DNA of 64,000 nucleotides from assembly GCA_949126835.1 (NCBI GenBank), contig OX421497.1, forward strand, positions 9,606,920 through 9,670,919, in the 5' to 3' direction. The notes under the pieces are model-generated. The model was not told the origin of the DNA. It saw only the letters and a list, made by a program, of their open reading frames with translations, and did not search any database. Positions 1 to 11,917 of this stretch are shown piece by piece; positions within the stretch are counted from its first letter, which is position 1; each line of letters begins with the position of its first letter. Made by a program: the position numbers and the translations under genes. Source of the DNA: Anisus vortex (lineage: Eukaryota; Mollusca; Gastropoda; Planorbidae).

Positions 1-21
1 CTTCGGGTTTCTAAAAAAGGC

Positions 22-22
22 A

Positions 23-50
<28 letters not shown>
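22..50. repeat. CA microsatellite
   Basis: A run of CA dinucleotides, read directly. The following bases up to 421 are AT-rich and hold nothing I recognise. Confidence 0.9.
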
Positions 51-53
<3 letters not shown>

Positions 54-421
54 CAATTCAACACTCAAAAGGAATTTATTAAGATGTTGTGTATGTCTCG
101 GTAAAAACACATCGATCAACCTTCTAATAACAAAATAAACACATACATCTCCTTTGTTCTATGGTACTAAAACATTAACTTGACCCGACAACCGTGACAA
201 CAAACAGAACAAACTACAGCGTCTGTCATGAGTTCGTGACAGTTGTACGGAAGTTCAAATATTAATGGAGTCAAAGAAACTCTTTCTTTTATTTAAAATA
301 AAGATTTGTTTTTTTCCCAAAGCCATGTGAACATTATGGTACTATGGCACATCATTATCTCATGCTAAACGTTTAGCTCATGTCGGGGAAATTATGATTA
401 TTATTTTCTGCCTTTATCGAT

Positions 422-545
422 GGTCTTGCATTTAGAAAAGTTTTTTTTTTAACTGTTATGTTAACCTGTTAGTTTTTCTGACTTGTTCAGGCAATCCATT
501 GTATGTCCTGAATGCTGCCATTCTGGAGAAACAGATTGTTGGCAT
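422..545 (-). mobile_element. LINE-B 3' fragment (degenerate)
   Basis: This resembles the repeat at 13767-14064 over GTCTTGCATTT, a T-rich stretch, and TTGTTCAGGCAATCC. In the better copies the minus strand encodes the C-terminal end of a LINE polyprotein. This copy is strongly diverged and lacks the tail. From 546 to 1137 I see only unremarkable AT-rich DNA with an ATT-rich patch near 680. Confidence 0.5.
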
Positions 546-1137
546 GAACTCCGGACAAATAGACAATAGAAAGCAATACGCGAGAGGGTAGTGCGCATGA
601 CCAGAAAGAGATTTCTAAGTTAGAAGTTAATGATTTAAATCAATAGTATTCCCAATAAAGCTTACTTTATAACCTTATATTATTATTATTATTATTATAT
701 TGTATTGTTATCAATAAAAAAGCGATTTTTAGTTATAAAGCTATACTTTTATTGTAAATATTATATTTATATTAAACCTTTTCGTGCCATGAACAGTTAA
801 AAAGTAAGTATATTATAAAGAGAATTGTCTTGCGATTAAAATGACTTCTTATAATTAAAATCTTAATTTGAGAGTAGGCTATGCATTACAATAAACGTTC
901 ATATTAATGTACAATCAATATGTCATAGGTTAAAACTGACAGCTGATACGGAGATCACGAAAGTATAAAAATAGATCTAATTGACGTCAGTAGCTCCACA
1001 ACATATACATAATGCATGCCGAACATCATGATCTAATATGTTAAATGCTAGAAACCGGTACAATGAAAATAGGCAAACCAAACAAATGACCTACTTTAGA
1101 AAAGTGTATATTAAGCAAATTATCTGCATTTCTATGT

Positions 1138-1350
1138 ACAGGATTTTCCCCCAGACCTTTAGGGCGTCAGTGAGTCTACAAAACTCTAATGGGTATGGGT
1201 ACCTGATCTTAGTTGGGGTAAAGTAAAGGCAGCTGGGCATTCTGCTGGCCACATAATATGCCCTAGTATGCCGTGGCGACTGAAACTGGTGAACGCTGCT
1301 TCACCAGCCCTATGATCAGTTTAGTCCGAAGGGTACTTTACTTACTTACT
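1138..1350 (+). mobile_element. SINE-A, 5'-truncated copy
   Basis: The body and 3' part of the SINE-A family: GGGTACCTGA, GTAAAGTAAAGG, GCTGGCCACA, TAGTATGCCGTGG, AACGCTGCTTCACC, and a 3' end of TACTTTACTTACTTAC. The tRNA-like head with its pol III boxes is missing. It aligns with full copies at 51668 and 52419. Confidence 0.8.
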
Positions 1351-2689
1351 ATATACATATATATATATATAGTGTATAGTGTGTATAGCAGATTTTAATT
1401 TTTTTTAGAATTATTTATTATTTTATATTTAATTGTACATCAATATGTCTTTTTCTGTTTGTTTATTGATGCGCTGGTAACCAAGGCACGCCACTGATGC
1501 TGATGAATAACTTCTATTTCAAAGCAATCGCTTCGCTGAAAACGCTGAAGCCACCCTAAATTCTTCTCTTTTTTTTTTCACCTCGCAAAAAGGTAATCTT
1601 ATTACCCTTCACCCAATTCCATACATCACTTACAAACCGTCACTAAAGCACTCTGGATCCATCAGTATTAGCGCCACGAACTAGGGTGCCACCACTCTCT
1701 CCAAAAAGTATCCACTTGACCTTATTCACAGAGATGTTGCCCTGAAGTCTGACTCCATCCGCCCCCACCCCATTCCATATTATCATCCATTCCCCCATCC
1801 CTTCTCCCCCGTTCCTAGCTTTCTCTTATCCTCCCAAGAAGATCTCCCCCTAGCTTGCCACAGAGTCAACATGTCACTTATGTCACTCGTGTGTCCGTAA
1901 CCTAGTCCATACGGTTGACTTCGGAACTTTGTGTGTGTTTGGACATTTTGACAGTAGTTTGGGACCTGTGATACAGCTAGAAGAATGTTGAATAACATGA
2001 AAGCCGCCAACCTAATTGCAACTGTGACAATGCGCATACGTCTTAAAACATTCCCGTGAGATCATATCAATATTGATATTGTCACAAACTTAATACACAT
2101 AGTCCCAATCTTTTTTTTTTATAATACAACGACACCAACTATTCCCTGGCGGAATCATATGATCATCGGTACTTCCGGTCCCGGTACAATCTGGCACCGT
2201 TCGCATTTGGGAATAATGCAAATGATAGCTGTGTTACAGCTGGCTATCAGGTGCATCTCTTGTTTGATGTCTGACCGAGTTCCCTTGTTACATAATTCAT
2301 AATACAGAATAAAAAAACTAGATTGATAGAAGCGTTGTCGAGAACGGAGTACTATTTTGGTTGTGTGACTAGATTGCCAATTCGTTCTTATATAGACAGA
2401 GTAGCAGGAACTGAAATGAGAGCAGGGGGTGTGATTACATTGCTATTAAGGCTTCTAAGTCTTTCCTCTATATAGCCTACTTTTCCCTACCGCATAGGTC
2501 AACTCTGCTAAGCTTGATGAATACAGTCCAATGGTTTAGGTTTCAGCCCCACGGAGTGAAGTAGGATGCGTTGTCCGTCGAGTGGGCGTTAGACCGAACG
2601 CTATCAACCCGTGGACATTAGGCTAACGTTGGAGATTAGATGATTACGTCTTCTTGTAGGGAGAGTGTGGGGGAAGAGGGAGGATAGTG
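1351..2689. other. Non-coding, no feature recognised
   Basis: AT-rich with a TA-rich patch near 1355-1372 and pyrimidine tracts. The short open frames (for example on the minus strand around 1783-2037) have no recognisable domain and look like chance. Confidence 0.6.
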
Positions 2690-3100
2690 TCGTGAAAGTG
2701 TGCGGGTAATGTGCTCAAAGTGTGTCGAGAGTGTAGGGATAAATTGGACACAATGTGTGGACAGCGTAGGGACAGGGTGGATAAATTAGACAGTGTTGAG
2801 AAAAAGTGGGATAGTGTGGAGAAAGTGTGTGAAAATTGTGGAGGAAGTGTTGGAACATTGTGGAGAAAGTGTGGGGTAGTGCGCAAAAAGTATGCGGACA
2901 GTGTGGAGAAAATGTGGAGACATTGTGAAGAAAACGTGAAGACAATGAGGAGAAAGGATGATGACAGTATCGAGAAAGTGTGGATACTGTGTGGAGACAA
3001 TGAGGAAAAATGTGGAGAAAGTGTGGATACTGTGTGGAGACAATGTGGAGAAAGTGTGGAGAAAATAAGGAGAAAGTTTGGAGACATTGCGGGGAAAGTT
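2690..3100. repeat. Degenerate GTGTGGAGAAA minisatellite
   Basis: Imperfect repeats of about 12 bases built on GTGTGGAGAAA and GTGTGGAGACA. The plus strand is purine- and GT-rich with almost no C, so long frames open on both strands (for example 2644-3087 minus and 2711-3121 plus). These frames are low-complexity by-products of the repeat and show no domain. Confidence 0.8.
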
Positions 3101-3741
3101 ATTTTTAATTCATTTTACTAAACCATTACGGTTGATTGAGCTATTTCCCAAATGCCATATAGCCATGGAAACCAACGGTAAAAAATGTATCTGCCCCCCC
3201 TCCGCCCCTTCACCCCACACCACGTAAGCAGCCACGTCATAGAACTATTTTTGCTTACTGTTCACTTTATTGTGAACTTGTTCTGTTGACAGCAGACATG
3301 ACTGGAATCAGGGACAACTATTTTTTTTTTCCATTTAAATCAAAAATATATTTTTCTTATTAAGTAAACCTAGATTGAACCCGGAACCTTCAAACTGTCA
3401 ATCTATGGCGCTGACAGTAATACGATTAGCTGTAGTACAGATGTTTTGCCGGTCACGATTGGCCAGACAGTTATTTGTAATTATAAAAACTGGATGAAAT
3501 TTTATTCGTCTGTTGTTTTATTATTTAACAATTGAATTGAAGAATCTTGTGGGGTTTTTTTTGTTGTTGTTTTTTTTTGACGTTGTAGGGTTTGTGTGTG
3601 TGTGTGTGTGCGTGTGCGTGAGTGCGTATGTAAAGTGTATAGCATGTTTAAATATGTTTCATATTGTATATTAAAAATTGTATCTATAAATCTTTTTAAC
3701 TCTATTTACTTGTATTTATTTATGGCTTAGAGCTTATTCGT
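3101..3741. other. Non-coding; GT run near 3592-3612
   Basis: Short homopolymers and a GT microsatellite. No coding or RNA feature is recognised. Confidence 0.6.
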
Positions 3742-3850
3742 ATATAGACCATAGGTTCTCAACCTTTTTCGGCTCACCGCCCCCTTTTACAATTTTTTTC
3801 CTCGTCAATGAACAATGAAAAATATTTATTTTGCCACATAGTACATAAGT

Positions 3851-4816
3851 ATAATAAATAGGCAACAATAAATGCATAGATCAAGACATAACATAATAAA
3901 TAGGCAACAATAAATGCATAGATCAAGACATAACATAATAAATAGGCAACAATAAATGCATAGATCAAGACATAACATAATAAATAGGCAACAATAAATG
4001 CATAGATCAAGACATAACATAATAAATAGGCAACAATAAATGCATAGATCAAGACATAACATAATAAATAGGCAACAATAAATGCATAGATCAAGACATA
4101 ACATAATAAATAGGCAACAATAAATGCATAGATCAAGACATAACATAATAAATAGGCAACAATAAATGCATAGATCAAGACATAACATAATAAATAGGCA
4201 ACAATAAATGCATAGATCAAGACATAACATAATAAATAGGCAACAATAAATGCATAGATCAAGACATAACATAATAAATAGGCAACAATAAATGCATAGA
4301 TCAAGACATAACATAATAAATAGGCAACAATAAATGCATAGATCAAGACATAACATAATAAATAGGCAACAATAAATGCATAGATCAAGACATAACATAA
4401 TAAATAGGCAACAATAAATGCATAGATCAAGACATAACATAATAAATAGGCAACAATAAATGCATAGATCAAGACATAACATAATAAATAGGCAACAATA
4501 AATGCATAGATCAAGACATAACATAATAAATAGGCAACAATAAATGCATAGATCAAGACATAACATAATAAATAGGCAACAATAAATGCATAGATCAAGA
4601 CATAACATAATAAATAGGCAACAATAAATGCATAGATCAAGACATAACATAATAAATAGGCAACAATAAATGCATAGATCAAGACATAACATAATAAATA
4701 GGCAACAATAAATGCATAGATCAAGACATAACATAATAAATAGGCAACAATAAATGCATAGATCAAGACATAACATAATAAATAGGCAACAATAAATGCA
4801 TAGATCAAGACATAAC
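3851..4816. repeat. Minisatellite, 23 copies of a 42-bp unit
   Basis: The unit begins ATAATAAATAGGCAACAATA and ends AAGACATAAC. By coordinate arithmetic exactly 23 units fit (966 bp), and I see no mismatch between them. As 42 is divisible by 3, long minus-strand frames appear (354 and 330 codons) with 14-residue hydrophobic repeats. They look like a by-product: they have no unique N-terminal domain and two frames are open at once. Confidence 0.95.
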
Positions 4817-5557
4817 AAGAAAATAATAAAATTGGCAAAGAATAAAATATTATATCGAGAGGTTAATTATTTAATACTTGGCCTTGTACAGAAATTAATA
4901 ATAATTAATTAATTTAAGGCATCAATGCAAAGCTGTCTAAAAAAATCATTGATTGCATTACTTATTTGTGAACTGCTGTAACATTGTAGTAATTGTAGTG
5001 AACGATACAGACAATCACCAAGACTTTTAGTAACTAAATTAATGCAGAAAAAGTATTATTTTAATCCTCTAATAATTAAATCATACTATGAATACCCTAA
5101 AGTTGAATTTTAAATAAAGAAATAATAATGAGTCAGTAATATTTGTTACATATATTACATATTATAATCAGTAATATATATTACAAAACAGACCTTGTTT
5201 GGCATCACTATTGAATCAAATGTGGAAACATTTTTTAATTAAAAGGAAATAATGAAACCGTTTCATTTGAGCTAATGTTTCTAATATTTTAATTCTTTTT
5301 TTTTTATACAAAAATGGCTCACAATTTATAACTGATCAAACTGTAAAAAGTATTTGAAAATTATATAAATATTATAAGAATTTATAGGCCTATGTATATT
5401 TTTTAACCTTACATTATTTACCCAGATCGTATGATTACTGCGTATCTATTCCGCTTAACATCAATATAGTACCGTTGTTAAATATCTAAATGCATTAAAG
5501 AAGCTTCTCCGCCTCGTGCGATTAGATTTTTCACACAGGTGTGGGGAGTCTTAGTCA

Positions 5558-5625
5558 CCCCCCCCCCCCCCCCGCGAGCTCTAGCTCTCATCAAAACTAT
5601 ACCCACAGGGGGGGGGGGGGGGGGG
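5558..5625. repeat. Poly-C / poly-G inverted pair
   Basis: Sixteen C at 5558-5573 and eighteen G at 5608-5625 flank a 34-base spacer. The arms could pair as a hairpin, and each strand carries one G-run. It lies inside the hAT-like element. A similar C13/G10 pair is at 5888-5913 near the element's right end. Confidence 0.85.
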
Positions 5626-5948
5626 CAAAGAGGTCAAACTCTGACGCGCAACCTAATGAAAATAAAAGGAAAAAAAAAGATCATTCAGTAAAACTGAGAT
5701 CGAAATATAATTAATATTAGCAGATTAGATATTTAGCGGCGTTAACATCACATTTCATTCATAACCTAATCGAGTCAAATAGCTGAGGTATTCAAATCAT
5801 ATCAGGTACGTTTGTACCGCCCCTATTGCCCTTCACCGCCCCCCAATCGCCCCCGGGAACCTCAGCGCCCCCTAAAGCTTCTCACTGCCCCCCCCCCCCC
5901 GGAGGGGGGGGGGCGATAACGGCCCCGTTGAGAACCTATGGTATAGAC

Positions 5949-6691
5949 GAAGTTACATATTTCTACTATGCATTTCCCTTTGCGTTGTGACGCTTTCGGG
6001 AAAATCCATTCTAGTTCTTGCACTTTAATTACTAAATCCTATATTATAAGGCGCGCAGAGGTGAACTAGACATTGTGGTTATGCAGTGCTAAAATAAAAA
6101 ACTTTTTATTATGAACCAGTCGTGCACATAATATATTCCTCCTTACTATAGCCATAGTAAATAAGTGCATGTATTACATTTCTTAAACTTTCATCGAGTG
6201 GCTTGAGTCTATTATTTCATAGTGAACCAGACCCTAGACAAAAGACCCGGTTATAATAATTTTGAAAAGAACTCAATACTCTCTGAAGACAGTCCTTGTA
6301 CATTGTTCAAATTTGAAAACAGCCGCCCAGTAAAGTCTTCATTTAAAATTTCAAGGCGTGATTCATCTTGCGTCGTTGACATTTATATATATATTTTTTT
6401 AAGTTACAAATATTAGATGTATCATATTTATAGTGCTAATAATGAGATATCATATTCATGGCTTTAATAATTACACTGCTCTAAATTTTGTACACAATTT
6501 TTTTGTTATTGTAATTTATACATTTCATTCTTTTTATTTAATTAAAGATTAAGTAACAACACACACACACAAAGACGATTTTAATTAAAGGAAATGGAAA
6601 CAAGAGTGCAAAGTCGATTTCAAATAAATGTATCAGATACATGGTTAAAGATAATATAACCTAAAAGTATTGATAAGGTTAAATTATACGT

Positions 6692-6696
<5 letters not shown>
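5949..6696. other. Non-coding, no feature recognised
   Basis: AT-rich sequence with a short CA run near 6559. No supported gene. Confidence 0.6.

Positions 6697-6772
<76 letters not shown>
6697..6772. repeat. TA microsatellite
   Basis: A near-perfect TA run with one interruption (ATGTAT) near 6738. The flank up to 6978 holds nothing recognised. Confidence 0.95.
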
Positions 6773-6775
<3 letters not shown>

Positions 6776-6978
6776 TTCGCTGTAAAGATATTTTCATCAA
6801 ATTTCTTGTTAATGTGACTATAATTGGCTCATTATACACATTATTATATGCCTTTATCCTCTCCATTATTGAAAGTAAGTCGTTTGGGCTCAATACAAAA
6901 GTAAAATGTACTAAATTGTACTGTTTGCTTGTTTTGTTCCTTGTGATGTTTACTGTGTAGTATGTAGTTCAGTAATCC

Positions 6979-7241
6979 CTTCGGACCGAAATGATCCATA
7001 AGGCCAGTGAAGCAGCGTTCACCAGTTTCTGTGGCTACGACATACTAGGGGTTTGTGTGGCCAGCACAATGAAAACGCCCAGCCGCCTTTACTTTAGCCT
7101 AACTCATAAGTCAGGTACCCATCAGAGCTGGGTAGACCCAGCGACACCCTCCAGACCCTGGAGCAAATACTAACCTTCACCAGGATTCGAACCCACGACC
7201 TATGGTACGCCAGCCGAGCGCGCTGCCGACCATGCCCCGTT
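6979..7241 (-). mobile_element. SINE-A, near full length
   Basis: On the minus strand it starts with a tRNA-like head (GCAGCGCGCTCGGCTGGCG, then box B GGGTTCGAATCC). The family body follows (GCTCTGATGGGTACCTGA, AAAGGCGGCTGGGCG, GTGCTGGCCACACAA, AACGCTGCTTCAC), ending near GGTCCGAAGG. Such SINEs are transcribed by RNA polymerase III and copied by a partner LINE. Confidence 0.85.
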
Positions 7242-7712
7242 GTAGTATATAGGCACTCATTTAAACAGTGTATACATAATTATGTATACATTTATATATA
7301 TATAATTTTATATGTATGTATAAAATATACACGTGTGTGTGTGACAGTGTCTTTGTCTGCTTGTAATTATTACTTTATATATGTCTTGACTGATTATATT
7401 TTCAGACAGAGAAAATTTCCAAGACAGCCTCTGGAGCTAGAAAAGATATCCCCTTTGAGACATCATGTCAATATGTCTGAGATTAAAGTTTGTTCAATTA
7501 TAAGGTAAGCCGAATTTAACTAAGTAATACGATACTTTAGAATAAAGCCACAGTAAGTTTAGCAAAGTTTTTTTTTTCAAAATATAAGTATGTTAGTCTG
7601 ACCTATTTTATTGCGAGGTTTTAATAATAAATTAGTAAAGGCTGAAAAATTAACGTTCTCAATACAGTTTTTATTGCAATATTCTTTGTTATTTTTTTTT
7701 CTTTCTCTTTAA
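7242..7712. other. Non-coding, no feature recognised
   Basis: AT-rich with short TA and GT runs. Part of it may belong to the H2 Helitron-like element that ends at 7774, but the 5' boundary cannot be placed. Confidence 0.5.
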
Positions 7713-7774
7713 ACAAAACACATTGTAGGCCTAATCATTTCTTTCTCCGTCATTTTGACGGGCATAACTCCTAG
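7713..7774 (+). mobile_element. Helitron-like 3' end, family H2
   Basis: The end shows a hairpin (CCGTCA, TTT, TGACGG), then GCATAACTC and CTAG, followed by T. Helitrons characteristically have a 3' hairpin about ten bases before a CTRR end and insert before T. Related ends occur at 29776 and 49764, sharing AAACACA and TCATT upstream of the hairpin. Confidence 0.6.
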
Positions 7775-7775
7775 T

Positions 7776-8700
7776 ATATTACTAATTTAATACAGCGTCA
7801 AATAAAATTAATAATACCGTGAATGTATTATTCTAAGGACAATTAATTAGTTTTGAACGTAATTTATTATGATGCAAAAAAAAGAAGGGATATAATTTTC
7901 TCTTTATTAGTTATATCTGTTAAAGTATTACTCTCTAAGTGGTGGTGTGTAGTAGCCAGAGCAGTTAAATATATAGACCTAAACACTTCAATAAATTAAG
8001 ACACACTATTGAAAAGAAAAGTAACTCCAATCTTTATTATTTCTTTCTATATATAAATGTCCATTGTCGAGACCAGTAAATTTCGTTACTATCACAAGAA
8101 CAAGTATCCGCTACCAAAACCCGCAAAATCAACTCAGAAAAAAACAACAGCACAAGAATCACGTCACTTCCGTAACTATCGAAAACGTCACACTCATAGA
8201 CATAGCGCTTAGAGATTACTCAACAAAAATATACAAATAAAATTAAAAAAAAAAAATTCACGACACGTTGTCTGAGACGAATTTCGGTTAAGCCTTGAAT
8301 ATGTGGCCATATATAAATCTATATATATAATATGTTAAATAATTATTAAAGAAATTCAGTGCATAAAAATACTTAGTTTACCGTACGAAGTAAATGGCAG
8401 TTGACCTTATCAACTTTTCTATGTGGCTCAGAGAGTATAGTTTAATAATTTAATCCACTTAAAACATAAAATTCTACAGAAACTAATATAACAGAAATGG
8501 ACTTTTTTTTTTACTACTTATCATCTTTTAATAGACGCGTCATATTGTATATCAAATCTATTAGAGTACTTATAACTTGTTGTGAAGGTTGAACTATAAA
8601 GATCAGCACATAAATAAACACATAAATTCTTGAAGACAGTTGGGTTTAACTCATTTCTTTAAAAAAAAAAATGACTTAGTACATTTTGAAAGTTAAAAAA
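7776..8700. other. Non-coding, no feature recognised
   Basis: AT-rich with no coding signal. Confidence 0.6.
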
Positions 8701-8858
8701 AGTACCCGTCGGATCGAATTGATCCATAGAACTGGTGAAGCAGCGTACACCAGTTTCTGTGGCCACGGCATACTAGGTGATTGTGTGGCAAGCACTATGC
8801 ACAGCCGCCTTTACCCAGCTCTGACGGGTACCTAACATTAGTTGGGGTAAAGTAAAGA
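8701..8858 (-). mobile_element. SINE-A copy with an inverted middle segment
   Basis: From 8701 to about 8815 it runs on the minus strand (family 3' part up to the AGCCGCCTTTAC block). The next segment, CAGCTCTGACGGGTACC to GTAAAGTAAAG, then reads on the plus strand. The breakpoint lies in the near-palindromic CTTTAC/GTAAAG block. Confidence 0.75.
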
Positions 8859-10181
8859 CGACATTTTGAAAGTGGACTTCTTATTTGTTTCAGTAAAGGT
8901 TTTCAGTACCAATTTATATTCAAATGTTTAGTCTACGCAATAAAACGTCGTAGTATTCAAAAGTAATTTGTAATAATTGTGTGAAAAAAAAATACAATAA
9001 AAGCACGTGACTTAAATTTAACCAATGGGGATCGTACTTGACACACACACACACACACGTCCTCCTTGCAAATAAAGTCTTTAACTTTTTTTTCTGTTTG
9101 TTTAGTATAGCCGACCTCCTGCCCCTTTAACAAAACAATATACACACACATAAAGCATACGATGATTGTAGGATGAAGTCTTGAATTGCGTATGGAAATG
9201 TCCAGGAGTTTGGATCTGGAGTATTGTATACAAGTCAACATTATAATATGCAAAGAAAATGTTCTATAAAGAACCAGTTTACGACTTAGGCTTACTCATT
9301 TTTTTTTTAAATTTAGACTTAAATACTGATAACAGTTTTAAATGATATTAAAAAGTTGTTAAGTTATTCCTCCCCCCTCCCCTGACTAGTCCACGTCTCG
9401 AGTTTTACTGAATATTTCATTGGGTCAACACAGTTGATGTCTGCGCATGCATGCGTGGGGGGGGGGGGCTGTTAGTCAGCCAAATATATTCAATGGCAAC
9501 CGCGCCGCCATTCTTTTCAAACCTGTCATGTTTGGGATGTTAAACATTTATTGGTTTGTTTGGGTCTAACACACATGATCATTACAACTGCACCATCGAT
9601 TTGGACTTAATCCTCTTTATTTCTGCAGTAGAGTTTGTTTTTTTTCAACGCTTTTTTTGTTGGTTTGGTGTTTTTTGTAGTTATTTTTTTTTTTACACCT
9701 GTAATATTTAGAAATGGGTTTTGCACAAAAAAAAGCATACACACATACACAGAACTAAAAGGTGAAAAGAGAAAGAAAAAAAAAGATGTTATCTTCATTA
9801 GAGTTGATGGATGACCACCGGAAGTGGCTGACATCTGAGGGCACGGAAGCCACAATGACGCAACATTTGTGAGCCCGTTGATATCCCGAGCTTTACACGA
9901 GAGCTAATTCAACATCAAAGCCACCGAGCGCTACAACGAAGCTCTCAAATATTGGCCAGTCCAAGCAGGGGCGAATTTCGGTGTGTTCCACAAGTTTCGT
10001 GGAACAGCCCCCCCCCCTCACACGGAAAATACCCCCAAAACACAGGCTAAAAGCAAGGCCACGAGATCCCCCAATGTGTAAAGGGATTGTGCGGACAATA
10101 CAGTTTTATGTAGGGTATGTGCAGTCTATAGCCTTTCAGAATAAGAGTTGTCTCAGTCATGCGCAGGAAAGGCCTGTAGTT
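8859..10181. other. Non-coding; scrap of H1 Helitron-like sequence, CA run and poly-G
   Basis: Around 9003-9034 (minus) a short match to the H1 family (CACGTGACTTAAATTTAACC) precedes a CA microsatellite at 9040-9058. There is a poly-G tract near 9458 and a poly-C tract near 10010. No gene is supported. Confidence 0.5.
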
Positions 10182-11917
10182 TTAAGGGGGCAGGGTCACC
10201 CAGAACCAAGTACCAAATTTGTAAAAATTCCTGATAAAAAACTAATAAAGATATATTCTTAAAAATTGGTGAGAATGTAGCCAAGATGATGTAGATAAGG
10301 AAAATTGTGGTTTGAATGATGTATGGAATGAGTAAAGAATAAAAAAATATTTTTTTGCAAAAAGGTACATTAGCTAAAATGCACAAAAATGGACCGTACT
10401 GTCAAACTGATAAAAACAAAAATATTCAGTTCACAGCTTCAATACTTTTTACATATTTAAATAACATGTAGGGCTATGGCATGAACCACTCTCTTTTTAC
10501 TGGTTCATCAGGTTTGATTTTTATACTAAACTGAAAAATGTGTTAAAATTGTGTGACAAAAGAATTATACATACCCACATATCTAGACAAATATAATACA
10601 CAGATAAATTATTTTGGTTCACGCTATAGGCCCTATTTCTGGGAGTGTGTGTACCAAATTTGAGCTCAATCTGACAATAATTGTGGAAAATAACTGGAAA
10701 AAAGTTGAGACGTATGTCGTTTTTCGACAAACTTTATGCATACTAAAAATTACTTTTTTTTTACCTAAAATCATTCAATACTTTATTCCTTGGTAAGGAT
10801 GGCTCAATATTTTAGCTTATTTTTCACCAGCATCCAGTTTTCTTTGCCTTTACGTCTGACGAAGTGATTTTGATAGCCAAATGTGTCCGTAACTAAGCAT
10901 TATTCGCACACGCAACATCAGCATCTTTAGAGAACATATGGCGTAATCTATCCCTAAGTATATTGCCATTACCCTCAGCCTAGTTATCAGACTGGTAGGC
11001 CTACAGCTATCATTGGATAATGTTACTGCCATTATCTAAGCAGTTTTAAAGGTTTTTATTCCATAAATAACTATTCTCTTTTGGGCATTGGTTCCATATT
11101 GGTATTATGACAGTGACGACACGCCAAACGCAAAGCAATAAATTGAATTGTGTCACCCAGTATTCCTAAATCTTATTTTATAGGCCCCTATTACCTTCTC
11201 AGCTTCTGGAGTTGTAATATCAACATTGTCATTCTGAATTGCTCTTTATCACTTGCAGAAGATTTATTTTCAACATCTAATTAGTCTTCTGTGGCCTATT
11301 CTGACTTACACTTGTATGTTTTTGTCTAGTGGCATAAGTGGGCGTGTCCACTTGGCTACACCCTACCCTAGGCTCTAAGCCTCTAGTCTCTAGGGCACTC
11401 TAGGCCTATCAAACTCAACTGTTTACATTTTATATTTGTTTCTCATCGTTTCCTTTCTAAGCTGATTACCACTAAATATAAGTTTCTGTAGGCCTGTAAG
11501 TCTCATACCTTCGATCATTAGGCATTGTTTATGTAAAACCCATAAGTATTGACATTATAAATCACGCCTAAGTTGTATACAAATGCTCATCGAAAAAAAA
11601 AAAAACATTCAAACGGAAATGCCAAATGTAGGGAGTAGCTCATTATTTTAATTGTTTATAGGGAGCGGTAATTATTTATTTAATTACGTTATTATTTGTT
11701 CGAGGGTTTCTCTCAGCAATATTTTTTTACATTTTTTTAGCGCTGGGGGGCCATACCCACCCACTTTGGATGTCGATAACTCAAAAACTATTTGACTGTG
11801 TGAAAATTATTACATACTGTCTGAAAGAGAAATGATTGATGAATAAAATGACATATCACAATTTAACATATCTAATAACGCTTTTTTCGAACATTTTGGG
11901 TGACCCTGCTGCCTTAA
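10182..11917. mobile_element. TTAA-flanked inverted-repeat DNA element, non-autonomous
   Basis: The left end reads TTAAGGGGGCAGGGTCACCC from 10182. The right end is its inverse, GGGTGACCCTGCTGCCTTAA, ending at 11917. Both include the TTAA that would be the target duplication. TTAA targets are known for piggyBac and Kolobok-type transposons, and the G-rich start is more like Kolobok, but I cannot settle the superfamily. About 1.7 kb of internal AT-rich sequence carries only short frames and no recognisable transposase. A poly-A near 11596 and a G-run near 11744 are the only other landmarks. Confidence 0.65.

Larger units (their letters stand above)
3742..5948. mobile_element. hAT-like non-autonomous DNA transposon with target duplication
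   Basis: The ends form a terminal inverted repeat: CATAGGTTCTCAAC starting at 3750 and GTTGAGAACCTATG ending at 5940. GGTTCTCAAC is a common start for hAT termini. The flanks ATATAGAC (3742-3749) and GTATAGAC (5941-5948) match at 7 of 8 positions, and hAT elements make 8-bp duplications. Inside are C-rich subterminal regions, a 966-bp minisatellite and AT-rich DNA. No transposase is encoded, so this copy would depend on a transposase made elsewhere. Both the inverted ends and the duplication are seen directly; the superfamily call is inference from end sequence and duplication length. Confidence 0.82.

Noticed and set aside
2644..3121. Frames on both strands through the GTGTGGAGAAA region as possible genes
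   Set aside because: Low-complexity peptides that mirror the repeat; no start context or domain.
3851..4816. CRISPR-like array
   Set aside because: The 42-bp units are joined directly with no unique spacers, and the sequence is eukaryotic.
3774..4838. 354- and 330-codon minus-strand frames with 14-residue hydrophobic repeats
   Set aside because: They arise because the 42-bp unit is divisible by three and has no stop in two frames. Both frames are open, the peptide has no other domain, and the array lies inside a DNA transposon.
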